The notes beneath the pieces are model-generated. The model was not told where the DNA came from. It ran no database searches and saw only the letters and a program-made list of their open reading frames with translations. Of a stretch of 64,000 nucleotides of DNA, positions 54,353-64,000 are shown in pieces (the stretch's first letter is position 1; each line of letters opens with the position of its first letter). The DNA is from Symsagittifera roscoffensis (lineage: Eukaryota > Xenacoelomorpha > Acoela > Convolutidae). The translations under genes were made by a program, and so were the position numbers. The stretch is from assembly GCF_963678635.1 (NCBI RefSeq), contig NC_087069.1, forward strand, positions 34,927,090-34,991,089, in the 5' to 3' direction.

Positions 54353-56384
54353 GTAAACACAACATCAAAAAATTAGAAACATTAAGATAGAACAATTAAT
54401 TGTTGCTGCAAGATACTTCCAAAAACTGATTTCAAATTTTTTTTCTGATCAAACATCAGAACAAAATTTAAATTTTTCTCAAAATGTAATCATATCATCT
54501 GACGTGCAAGTAAATTGAAAAAATGAGTATACAGGGCGTTTTCAAAATTTAAAAAAATTTTCTATCGCATTTTTAAAATACTCTTGTTAATAAACTGACT
54601 TTTTGAGGATGGATTCTGGTGATATAAATCATCGAGCTGTTTTTTTTAACAATGTTTTTGTGATTGCTGAACAAGCTACTATAGCATTGGTTGCAAACAA
54701 CCAATTGAAACGAACTGAAACTGTTTTTTAAAATCGTTTTCCTCAATTTTGGTTATATTTGGCTAAAAACGAAGAGGTCAAAAAATGCTTGGATTTTTAC
54801 CAGCGTTTTTAGGTTATAAGTTTTATTGCAAAACTGAGAACTAAAATTACACCATTTGGATAGGTAAATTCATGTGGTTCAAAATTAAGAATGTAATCCA
54901 GCGCATTTTTATTCATTCTTGCATCAATTGACCCTATTTACCTCCTTATTTTTGAACAAAATGAATTAAACCGTCTAATGGTGTAATTTTGATTCAAAGC
55001 TTTGCAGTAAAAAGTACACCACCAAAAAAATTTATGAAATTCCAAGCAATTTTGTCCTCATCAGTTTTTGGCCAATAACTGAAACTGAGAAGAACGAGTC
55101 TCAAAATTCAGTTTCAGTTAACTTTATCCGGTTATTTGCAATCAACATTATAGTAGCTTGTTCACCATAAAATGCAGAGAAAAATTCATGTAATCGCGAA
55201 AACATGCTTGGAAAAAAACAAACCAATTTAATGAATTATACTATATCATCTAAGTTTGGCGGCATTTTGCTGCCTACTGCAAAAAAAAATTAGTTCAGTA
55301 ACCCGAGTATTTGTGAAATGAGAGAAGATTTATAAAAAAAGTGTGTATAATCTGTATTTAATCTGTATATAATGAGCAAAGTATATAATTAGTAGATAAT
55401 TTGTACAATAAATGTAAATAATCTTTGCGATCCGTTTTAAGTATGCATGAAAAATGATACAGAAAAACAGGCTCTTTCCCACTTTTCTTCTTTATTTGAT
55501 TTTTTTTTGGAAAACTAAGTTATGTGGCCATATTGTAATGAAGTTTTGCATGGTAAAGGATGTATACTTTACATCTGATAAACATCATACAATCTGTCTT
55601 AATAACGCGTAAGTCAACTGAGAAAATCAAATCAAAAATGTGCCGAAAAAGAGCCAAAAAACAGTTTTCGGGTTTTTTTTTGCTAATGATTATACAATGA
55701 AAACATACAGTATAAAATATTTGCAAAAGCATTATAATCGATTATTCAAAAAACTGATCAAAGGCTTACTGTATAAAGTTACAATTGTTCTGAAATCTGA
55801 ACATTTTTGTGTAGATAATCGCTTTTTATCCATTTGTGTCACTGCGGGTAGCAATGACATCGGCATTTTCAAAAATTTGTCTAATAAGAGCATTTTTGAA
55901 TGGGTAGTTCTTGGACCGAAATCGCAGTTTTTTGCACTTGTAGTAAAATTTTAACAAGATAGTTTTGCGAAAAAAACTCAGAAAAATTCAGTGGTTTTTT
56001 GCTCTTTGGATAATGTTTTCACACTCTTGGAAATAATCTCATTAAGGTATTTTTTGCCCTAAAAAGTAAGAGATATTAGAAAAGTTATATGAAAAAGTTC
56101 ATGAAATTTATCCGCTCGAACAAAAAGTAGGCTGTAAAGTATTTCACTATTTGTACAGGTAAAGTATTTCACTATCAATTATACAGGCGACAGTAGATAA
56201 AGTTTACCCAATTTCTTTAAACGAAATTCTGTTTCTTAGACGTTAAGGGCAGTCAACACTTTCAAGGTTTGCTTAATGTAAGCAACCTTGTTCAAATTGT
56301 AAATGAATACATCTGTTATTATTGATAGTCAGTTTGTTGACTAGTAAAAACCTTAGTTTGATTTTGTTCATTAGGCTAATTTGG

Positions 56385-56690
56385 TACCAGTGACGTGCGC
56401 AGAAATATTTGTCAATTTTTTTGGTCGAACAGATTGATTTTCCGAGCTCTCCGCAAATGCTTTACGAACCAGAAAAATTTCTGCGCCGCAGGCAGCTTTA
56501 AAAAAAACAGGCGAAAAGTCACGTTTTGAGATCATTATACTTGACCAAAAGAAGGCACATGTAGAAATGTTTGATGTTGTACCGCCAAAAATGGATCTGG
56601 TAGTTTATAACAAAGGGGCGAACCCTTGGAAAAGTTTGGCAGCCAGAATTAAGAAAGAAGGGTTTTCCACCCCCCTCGACACACTACTGC
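56385..56690. repeat. Diverged hAT-MITE relative near the ECD1 exon
   Basis: GATTTTCCGAGCTCTCC and TTTCTGCGCCGCAGGC match the interior of the 42968 MITE; ends are eroded. Confidence 0.6.
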
Positions 56691-56766
56691 TTGGTACTAT
56701 GCCAAGTTTAGTTAGGCCATTCAAAACCACTCTTTTACTTTAAATTGATTTCATAGATTTATCTAC

Positions 56767-57494
56767 CGTTTTTGCCTTGTCCTCGATGCCTTCAAAAACG
56801 AATCCTGCCCAGATTTTATCCGCGTAAATCAAGTCTTCCGCCTTTGCTTCCATTCTACTTTCCGATTCAATCCCTTGGAACTTGTCGACCATGTAACACT
56901 GCGTATAGTTGTTTATTTGTTCGATAAAGTCAAAAGTCGAATTGAATAATTGTTGCCAATTATCTTCTCCCGGTTTTGGATTATTGGAGTAAAAAGGGTC
57001 GTTCGCAAAATTGAGCGTTCCGTTTCCTGAGCTCTGAGAAATGACATCCATTATCAGTTTCGTCTTCGTGTTGTTCGAGTTATTCGGATCCTCGAAAAAG
57101 TCCGAAAGGTTTTGGAAAATTTGATCACGTGAAGCGTTTAATTGTGAAATCACTCGAAGTATCATTCCGACGTGATCAAATGTTTTGTTCGCCTCTTTTA
57201 TAAGTTGTTCAGTAACTGTATTCACAGGCGTGTAAAATATTTTTCCAACCAAAAACGGTTTGACCTTTTTAAACACAGTTGATAATTCGATACCGTTTTC
57301 TGTTTTTTTGAAGAGCTCGTTACAATGCGGGCTGATATCATCGTCGTAAATGTATTCTTTTCCATTCAGTCTGTCCAGTACTTCTTGTTGTAAGTTTTTC
57401 GAAGATGAATCCTGTTGATCCTCTGGAACAATGTCTTTCGGTGGAGCTTTGCCACCCACGACCTCGAGCGCCTGTTTGCCACATAAGAACTGGG
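56767..57494 (-). CDS. ABCA exon: main part of ECD1
   Basis: 728-bp exon for most of the first extracellular domain: hydrophilic, several N-x-S/T sites (NSTFDF, NASRDQ, NNYT), paired cysteines, and the Y-x-x-K-x-W-A-G-F-V-F motif that ABCA1-like proteins carry before the L-P-P exon. Acceptor AATTTTGTAG, donor AAAACG/GTAGAT in phase 0. It continues into the exon at 48363 across an 8.4-kb intron. Confidence 0.88.
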
Positions 57495-57790
57495 CTACAA
57501 AATTAACCTCATTTTCAGTCATTTATTTTTTGTAGTTTTTTTAATTATTTTTTCCCAGTTTTTGTTTTCCGAGTCAAAAGTTGACCAACGTTTTTAGCAA
57601 ACTTGTTATGAATTGTCAACTCTTAGTGACATATCATCCGTTTGTCAAAACTTCGTTCATTGAAGTTGTTTTGTCACTAAAAATATAGCCAGATTACGGC
57701 TAGGAAGCAGGCGATTTTGTTGTATGTGGAAATTGTAGGGAGTGGGGATAAGTTGTGTTATTAAAAAGTGAAAGTACAGGCAACACTGAC

Positions 57791-57913
57791 CGTATAGCCT
57801 GATAGAGTAGAGTGGGTTGTTAACATATCCCCCCGCATTCAGGTTGATGTCCCCAAGAAGCGACCAGAGGTTGTTGACTCTCTTGTTCGTGTTGCTTACT
57901 GCTGTTTCGGCTC
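57791..57913 (-). CDS. ABCA exon: proximal ECD1
   Basis: 123-bp exon (VNNLWSLLGDINLNAGG...) in the first extracellular domain. Acceptor ATTCTAG, donor TATACG/GTCAGT; phases match both neighbours (G/GA on the 5' side, G/CC on the 3' side). Sequence conservation is low here, so assignment rests mainly on splice-phase agreement and order. Confidence 0.78.
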
Positions 57914-58147
57914 CTAGAATGAGAAGCACTTCAAAACTAAGGAATTAAGGCAGAGATGTATACCAAAAAAACTGCACATTTCACAGAAAAAGAGAGCTGG
58001 CTGTTGTTAAAAAATTATCAAAACCTACAGAAAGCTGAGTAAGTCAGCACCAATTTTAAATTGTATAAACAAATTTTGATAAATAATGATCTAGAAAAGG
58101 TTTTTACCGTGTTTTACATGTTTTCTTGCATATATTGTATACATCAC

Positions 58148-58289
58148 CTGGTTTGGAGCTGACTATGTAGAACTGGACTAATTGGTTCACGAAGTCTGGA
58201 TCCGCTCGGAGGTTGTCCAGCACTTGATTGGCCGGTGAGAGCAGTTTTTTCTGCTCATCGTCGGAGAGGGCACAAAAATCTTTAGACAC
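58148..58289 (-). CDS. ABCA exon: N-terminal ECD1 segment
   Basis: 142-bp exon (FCALSDDEQKKLLSPANQ...) with acceptor TGTTTTCCAG and donor CCAG/GTGATG, phase 0 to 1. It is the most 5' exon in the window. Earlier exons, including the first TM helix, must lie beyond 64000 past the env-bearing element in the upstream intron. Confidence 0.8.
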
Positions 58290-60430
58290 CTGGAAAACAG
58301 ATTTTCGCGTTGAAAACAGGTTGAAATTCATTCATGCTATCAAACAACTCCTTATAACTATTGAATGAAATAAGCGATTTTTTAAAAAAATTATGAATTA
58401 CTCAAAAAAGTGAGTTATGTATGTTGTCTATAACTCATAGAGTAATTTCGGATAGGGTACACCGTCTGCTCGTCACGCTATCTTATTTTCGGCCGGATAG
58501 ATTCGTGCAACTTCTTAGTCTAATACCGATCCTAATCTTACTCTTATACTATCTAGTCTCAGGTTGTTTAACTAGTCTCTGCTAGGCTCAATAGATCTAG
58601 GGTATACTGGTTTATTGCGGCTGCTGAAGTGCTCGGGAGAGTCCAACTAATTTCTAAGTTAAATTCAAATCTCTCTGGTGCTGAAATTACAAGTAACTTC
58701 AGCACTTACAAATAAGTGGGTTGTTAGTTAGATGGGTCATGATTGGTTAATATTAAATACTTTACATTGGTAAAATATCTAATTTATCCAATCATAAAAT
58801 GTAGTTTAGATCAGGTTCCACCCATCCGGGTTTTACAGAGTTTTTTAGAATAGTTCTTCTGCAATTCGAAGGATGGATGATGGACGTTGGTTTTTGGCGA
58901 ACATCATAATTTTCTTCCGTTTCTTCTTTGTTAAAGAAGTTCCAGGAAGCTGGAGTTATAAGACGTTGTGTCTTCTAGTGACAACGACTAAGTCTTCGCA
59001 ACAAACTCAAATCTGATTTCAGAATGGTTGGCTATGTCAGGTTTTTCTGTTCTGCGTGGAGAACTTCTTTTGTGTCTGATCTAGTTTGGGAATGGCGTGG
59101 AGATTGTGCGTGGAGGGGATGCCTGGTTACTCGGATCTGTACGTATACTTGAACATCGAGGTGGTCATTGGTCTAGTTCAATGAAGTCCTTTTCTGCGAA
59201 GTCAAGTCGTACTCTAAATCCTTTGAGTTGTGATTGTGAGTGGCATATCGATTGTGGTTGGCCATTCTCTCTCGAGTGTAGTGGGGTTGTTTTGTCTTTA
59301 GATGTTCGTCCTTGGTGTTGTATTCTGATCTATGTATTGCATAATGTAATTTACATTTTATAAAACATTTATTAGTTTAATATTTTTTAATTATGATTTT
59401 AGTTAGTTGTTTTCACAAAAGCTTTTTGTTTTAGTTCGGTTATTTTGAAGAGTTACTCACCCTTGAGTAGCTCTTATTAAAAATAGAGGTGTGGTCACAA
59501 AGCGTGGATGTAGCGCGGTGGGTTAGGCCGGCTATAGAGCATGCTCAGGACGTCCTTCCTGGTGGGTTAGGCCAGGAGTGGGAGTATGATTTCATGCGGT
59601 TTTTGTGAGGGGTCCTGTTATGTGACAACGTTTTATGTTGGGTTTGTTGTGGTTTTTCTTATGTCTTGTTGGTTATGTCCTTTTTCCAAAAAGCAAATTG
59701 TTCGTGGTATGGGTTTGTCTTTCGACTTTTTTGTGTTTTATTATTTCTTTCTTAGACTTTATAATAGTCTTCAAAAGAATAAATTATCCAGTTTTAAACT
59801 GGGTTAATCCGGTTTGGGTACCGTTGGTTTCCTTTTCTTAGTCATGCTGTTATTCTATGATTTGTGGTATTTAGTAAGCTGCGTTGGTTAGTTTTGTTTA
59901 GTATATGATTCCTTTCCAACCGGGTTAAAGGAAAGTTTGAAACATGTTATTATATGTTAGAGTTGTTGAGTGTGAAAACTTGAAACTGAAATTCATTATT
60001 TTAAACAATTCTTCGTGGGCGAGCTGTGCGAGTGTGGATAGAATTTCTGTGCGAATGAATGAAAATATCAAAAGGTTAGTACTGCATTTGCATTTTATTA
60101 ATTTACTGCATAGAATTTGGAAATTTACTGCTAGTTATGGGGGAATTTTAAGTTACAAATTTTCATCATAATTAGATTTACTGCTTGTGGGGAAAATTTT
60201 AGAAATGAATTTACTGCATTGGTATTAAATTTATAAATTTATAAGTGTAAGAGATTAATAGAATTTTTGAAATCTGTTTGATGAAATTTGCGATTTTTAT
60301 TTGTCTTTTGTGGTTTTTGTAGGTGATTGTCGGATGAAGGCTAAAAATCTAAAGAAAACATGGATAAAGTATGGTGAGTTTTTTAATATTTTAATTAGTT
60401 AGTAATATTCATTTAATTCATACTTACCTG
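58290..60430 (-). mobile_element. Presumed 3' UTR and LTR region of a second env-bearing element
   Basis: Lies between the ABCA exon and the element's last ORF in the element's 3' direction, so its 3' LTR should be here. With only one LTR in the window the ends cannot be fixed. No coding sequence recognised; a GGTGGGTTAGGCC motif occurs twice (59518, 59561). Confidence 0.45.
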
Positions 60431-62236
60431 TTAGTCGTCGGGGAAAAAACCGTGGGGGAAGATGTCGTGGATGAGATCGGAAGTTGTTAGTAGTTTAGCT
60501 AAGATGCGGATGATATTTTTAGTCTGAAGCAGTGGCCAAAGCAATTGAAGTGCCTTGATAGTGGTTATTTCTTCAGTGCCAACTGCAAACTCATAAGGTG
60601 TGTTTTGGATTAGATTATATAATTTGTGATTGAATTTAGTGTTGTGGATGAATTCTAAAATTGGGATTTCTATAGGTTGTACAAACTCGTGCGGGATAAG
60701 GAAGGGTCGGGATTCTTTGGCGTTGAAGGTCTTGGTGATGGGACAGAAGATGTACATTTGGGTTATGGGATCATAATTGCGAAGAATACCATGAAGGTTA
60801 GTATCTTTAATGCAATATGTGAAATTTAGGAAAAATGGTGAAGTGTATTTAGAATTAATGAATTGAAAACGATGGTGTGGTTGTCTAGAGGGTGTGTGTA
60901 GGTCAAAGTGATTTTGGATGAAGCGATAATAACTATATGTGTGGGTTTGTTTAGTGCGCAACATAATATCGTGTGAGCAGTGTAAATCTCTTTCGTGTGG
61001 TGCAAGGAAATGAAAGGTTAGTGAAAATATTTGGAAGCGTTCTTTAAAACTTTCGTATGCTTGTGTGTCTGTTAGTGCTTCTGAAATAATGTGATCAAAC
61101 TTTCGGTCGAAGATGTTTAGTGTAAATATATATGGTGTCTTGATGAAAAATTTCTCAGTAATTTGTGGATTAGCGAAGCGATCGTCGTCTAAGAATTGAT
61201 CTTGGTTAGCTCTGATGATGTTGTGATCATAGTATTCGAGTGTATATTCGTTAGCTCTAGGTGCAGTGTGTGTTTTTAGTGATTTTTTATATCCAACGTA
61301 AGTAAATTGTCTAGCGGTTAGTGGTGTAGTGAGTCGATATAGCATGTCCGTATTTCGCTCTATATCGATGTGAGTGTTAGATAAAGGTAAGCAAAGAGGG
61401 TTAGTAAAATGATAATATGAGGTCCAAGAGAGAGTGGGCATTAAAACGTATTCATCTACAAAGTTGCGTGTTTCGTTAGTGTCGTGGGGGGTGTTTAAGG
61501 TGTATTGTGGGAATGAGGGTAAGGTGATGGCTAAAAATTCTTTTGTGTTAGTATGCTTGGGGTGGTTGATGTATTCACGGGCTGTTCCTGGTTTTGCTGG
61601 GAAAGGATGGTTGGGGAACTTTCTTTTAAAAGTGCGGTAAGCTCTATTAGTGTTGAGTGAAGATTCAGTTGATGTGGATGATGGTGCTAATGATTCAGTA
61701 TAATTTGAAGAGGGTGTAGGGGTAGGGGGGTTGGATGAATTTATTGTGGAGGAGATTTGGTTTATTGTTGGGGTATGGAGGTGGTAGGGTTGTTGTTGAA
61801 GGGTAATAAAATTATCTAGCTCTGGGGAGATTCGGGGGGTGTCTGGAGAATGAGATGATTGGTCAGAATGAAGTGAGGAGTAGGTTGGGGTAACTTGGGA
61901 AGCATAAGAGGGTGTGGAAGTGATTGGGTCAGGGTTATTGGATAATATGGGTTGAAAAGGGGGTTGAGAAAAATTAGAAGAATTATGAAAATTATTGGAT
62001 GGGGATGGTTCTGAGTCGGCAAATTCATCGGGGGTTTCAATATTCGGGTTATTGAGTTGTGAGATGGAATATAAAACTGAAATGTGTGAATTAGTGTCGG
62101 AATTCATGCCTGATGTTACATTACTAGATGGAAAATCGGGTGGCGGAAAAGCAAAAAGTGGTATTATTGGGATTGGAGAGGTAAGATTGGTTGGGTGGGA
62201 ATTTGATCGGTGTAGTGATCCAAGTTGGCGGCTCAT
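60431..62236 (-). CDS. Unrecognised 601-residue ORF downstream of env
   Basis: Intact. Residues 1 to about 210 are Ser/Thr/Pro/Asn-rich and low complexity. About 215-601 look globular: aromatic-rich, with Y-I-N-H-P-K-H, LSWTSYYHF, PHERDLHCSHDI and a hydrophobic C-terminal helix (ALQLLWPLL...ILAKLLTTSDLI). Its ATG overlaps the env stop as ATGA, and a splice-acceptor-like TTTTTTTAG lies 7 nt upstream (exon would start at 62242), so it could be made by reinitiation or from a spliced RNA. Position corresponds to the accessory ORF of the 27676-41308 element, but no sequence similarity is apparent. No signal peptide. Confidence 0.75.
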   Translation of the reverse strand: MSRQLGSLHRSNSHPTNLTSPIPIIPLFAFPPPDFPSSNVTSGMNSDTNSHISVLYSISQLNNPNIETPDEFADSEPSPSNNFHNSSNFSQPPFQPILSNNPDPITSTPSYASQVTPTYSSLHSDQSSHSPDTPRISPELDNFITLQQQPYHLHTPTINQISSTINSSNPPTPTPSSNYTESLAPSSTSTESSLNTNRAYRTFKRKFPNHPFPAKPGTAREYINHPKHTNTKEFLAITLPSFPQYTLNTPHDTNETRNFVDEYVLMPTLSWTSYYHFTNPLCLPLSNTHIDIERNTDMLYRLTTPLTARQFTYVGYKKSLKTHTAPRANEYTLEYYDHNIIRANQDQFLDDDRFANPQITEKFFIKTPYIFTLNIFDRKFDHIISEALTDTQAYESFKERFQIFSLTFHFLAPHERDLHCSHDIMLRTKQTHTYSYYRFIQNHFDLHTPSRQPHHRFQFINSKYTSPFFLNFTYCIKDTNLHGILRNYDPITQMYIFCPITKTFNAKESRPFLIPHEFVQPIEIPILEFIHNTKFNHKLYNLIQNTPYEFAVGTEEITTIKALQLLWPLLQTKNIIRILAKLLTTSDLIHDIFPHGFFPDD

Positions 62237-64000
62237 CGTGGGCTAAAAAAATGATTATTTTGAGACTGAAAAGCGGTGGTATGGGGTTGTTCAATAATTT
62301 GTTCATAAGTATTATCATCTTGTGACTGGTGTGTCATTATATGTTGGATGGGACTTTGTGATGTGGTGAGTCGAAAATTTGGATTATGTGTGATGGCTAA
62401 ATTTCGAAAATTTCGTGGGACTAGGGATAGTGGATGGTTATTTGGTAGGGGTGGTAATTGTGGTGCCGTTGGCGTTATGTCTACATTGTTATGTTCTTCG
62501 TCGTATGTATTTTGTCGTGTTGCTATTTTTGTGTTGTATTCTTTTATTTGTGCGTCTAAAAGAATTTTGTTTATAGATGTAGAAAAGATTCCAAAAAATC
62601 CTGCAAAGAGTATGCGTGCTACGCTTGCTTGTCTGTTTACTTGTGTGTGTATAGCACATGTGTTGTAGATTCCTTTTAAAAGTGAGAAAAGAAATCCAAT
62701 AAAGTTAAACATTGCGTATAAAATAGTCAATTTTTCTAAGATGTAGTAGGGCCATCCTAGAAAATCGAGGATCTCATTTTTGAGTGTAACAAAGCTAAAA
62801 ATGTTAATTGGTGATATATCTTGGGGACGGTATTTTTCACCGTTTAGATATATATAATCTTTAATGTCTTTAAAATATCCGCTATAGTCTTGCGTGTAGA
62901 TATCGGCAAATCCTGCGGTTTCTGCAAGTTTGCGTAAATTTTGGTCTATTGATTGTCTTTGTATAGTGTCCATTTGTGTTAATAATTCTTGGAATTGTTG
63001 TGTTCTAATGTGATGTTGAATATCTGATTTTGAATAGATTCCTATTGATTGTAAGTCTATATTTGGGTTTCGAGCAATAGCGCGAATGCTTTCTGGTGAA
63101 AATTTTTTGAGTGATTGCATTAATGTGGGATATGGAGTGAGAAGATAATATTTATTTTCATCAGGGTTCAGTTGTACTACATTGTGGCTGTTTTCTGATC
63201 CACATGGGACTGCGGTATCCCAGAAATAGGTTCTTCGTGAAAGTGTATCCACGAAATGTACTTTATTCTTATAAAAGATAGGGATTCTTTTATAACATCG
63301 TTTATCTTCAAAAACGTATAGTGGTGATACTTTTTTAGTACAAGTATAAAACCATAAGATGTTTCCTTCATAGTCTAAAAAATTTGATCTATTTCCAGAT
63401 AATAAGTATCCTGCATAGGGTATTTTTAATACTGCTAGTGCAAGTGATTGTAATATTTGTGTTCGTTCTAATTCGCATAGTTGGTGTAGTGTTTCTAATT
63501 CGGAGAGTGACATTTCTTGAAAAATTCGGCTAATTGTATAATCTAGTTTCATATCTAAATGTATATCATAGTGGATATTACCGAAATATGTAGTATTCAT
63601 TAGTGATAATTCTTGTAAGCGTGTGCTTCTGGTGTCATGGGGTTTTAGATGTCCACCAGGTTGTCCGTTGCTTTTTTCAAAATTAACTGGTATATAGGAT
63701 GTTCCTTCGTTTGGAGGATGACCTGTGGCATATGGGTCAATTTTTATTTTTCCAGTGGTCATGTCGAATCCTTTTTCGTATTCAACTAATATTTCAGAGT
63801 ATTGTGTTTTATGGAGTGGATTTCTATATTTACATGCAAGTTCTGTTTCTTGATATATTTGAAAACGTGTCAATTTATTTTCTATATTGTGTATGTTTCT
63901 AAAATTAGTACTTTGTTTTCGTGATGGATGTACTTGTTCATATGGAACTGATTGTATAAAGTATTTTTCGTGAAATTTTATCATACGAGCGTGTATTCTT
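62233..64000 (-). CDS. env: Env-like glycoprotein of a second element (partial)
   Basis: Open to the right edge, so the N-terminal part is missing. Related to the env at 29644: both share a C-E-L-E-R motif (here LCELER), G-N-R-S-x-F, I-P-I-x-Y-K, F-V-D-x-x-[ST]-R-x-T, and a C-terminal layout of a long hydrophobic helix (YYILEKLTILYAMFNFIGFLF), a basic stretch and a second hydrophobic segment (ARILFAGFFGIF). The tail of about 100 residues is Pro/His/Gln-rich. Clearly a different family from the first element, yet same orientation. Frame is intact within the window. Confidence 0.82.
   Translation of the reverse strand, partial: RIHARMIKFHEKYFIQSVPYEQVHPSRKQSTNFRNIHNIENKLTRFQIYQETELACKYRNPLHKTQYSEILVEYEKGFDMTTGKIKIDPYATGHPPNEGTSYIPVNFEKSNGQPGGHLKPHDTRSTRLQELSLMNTTYFGNIHYDIHLDMKLDYTISRIFQEMSLSELETLHQLCELERTQILQSLALAVLKIPYAGYLLSGNRSNFLDYEGNILWFYTCTKKVSPLYVFEDKRCYKRIPIFYKNKVHFVDTLSRRTYFWDTAVPCGSENSHNVVQLNPDENKYYLLTPYPTLMQSLKKFSPESIRAIARNPNIDLQSIGIYSKSDIQHHIRTQQFQELLTQMDTIQRQSIDQNLRKLAETAGFADIYTQDYSGYFKDIKDYIYLNGEKYRPQDISPINIFSFVTLKNEILDFLGWPYYILEKLTILYAMFNFIGFLFSLLKGIYNTCAIHTQVNRQASVARILFAGFFGIFSTSINKILLDAQIKEYNTKIATRQNTYDEEHNNVDITPTAPQLPPLPNNHPLSLVPRNFRNLAITHNPNFRLTTSQSPIQHIMTHQSQDDNTYEQIIEQPHTTAFQSQNNHFFSPR

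Larger units (their letters stand above)
48364..56766 (-). other. 8.4-kb ABCA intron
   Basis: GTAGAT donor, TTGGCAG acceptor, phase 0. Very AT-rich, no coding capacity. Holds the repeats at 48445, 49903, 50471, 53093, 53679, 54191 and 56385. The rest, including 51400-53090 and 54360-56380, shows nothing recognisable. Confidence 0.75.

Noticed and set aside
54360..56380. Short open frames in AT-rich intron DNA
   Set aside because: Low-complexity, no conserved motifs, no codon-like composition.
59505..59600. Possible tRNA or SINE head (GTAGCGCGGTGGGTTAGGCC)
   Set aside because: No B box or acceptor stem at the right spacing; the motif simply repeats within a presumed LTR region.

Overview
This is animal genomic DNA, and almost the whole window is one gene. 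Twelve minus-strand exons (58289 down to 177) join in a consistent reading phase to give most of a full-length ABCA-subfamily lipid transporter of the ABCA1/ABCA4 type: first extracellular domain, TMD1, NBD1, linker, TMD2 with second extracellular domain, and NBD2. The N-terminal exons lie past the right edge and the last exon(s) past the left edge. Nothing else looks like a host gene; the remainder is intron filled with mobile DNA. Two introns have non-GT donors (one GC-AG, one apparently GG-AG). Together with env-bearing Ty3/gypsy elements resembling the Tor group known from Oikopleura, this makes a larvacean-like tunicate with an enlarged genome a reasonable guess, but it is inference.

One intron (3304-41751, 38.4 kb) between the NBD1 exon and a 3.1-kb exon holds most of the transposons. 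From left to right: an internally deleted non-LTR fragment (-); an APE-type non-LTR element (+) with duplicated 2A-like/PHD modules; a repeat with perfect hairpins; a PHD-bearing fragment (+); a restriction-like-endonuclease (RLE) non-LTR element (-) split near its C-terminus by a hAT transposon (exact 8-bp target duplication), which is itself split by a Penelope-like element whose RT contains a PHD finger; a decayed CR1/L2-like element (+); a Polinton-type DNA polymerase fragment (-); a block of unrecognised plus-strand ORFs; and a nearly complete 13.6-kb retrovirus-like Ty3/gypsy element (27676-41308, -).

That element is the most interesting object. Its LTRs are roughly 98-99% identical by eye. 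It carries gag, protease, a TARG1/OARD1-type macrodomain, RT/RNase H, integrase, env, a small spliced accessory ORF with an acidic N-terminus and a leucine-zipper-like C-terminus, and an oppositely oriented two-exon ORF with its own poly(A) signal. A canonical -1 slippery heptamer lies at the gag-protease junction and another at the macrodomain-RT junction. The copy is defective: a changed RT active-site residue, several stops and several frameshifts.

In the intron upstream of the 58148-58289 exon, a second, different env-bearing element (-) runs off the right edge. Its env stop overlaps (ATGA) the start of a 601-residue ORF of unknown function. The remaining introns are AT-rich and hold MITE-like repeats: a hAT-type MITE with 8-bp target duplication, a 73-bp-arm foldback, and a TA-flanked terminal-inverted-repeat element.
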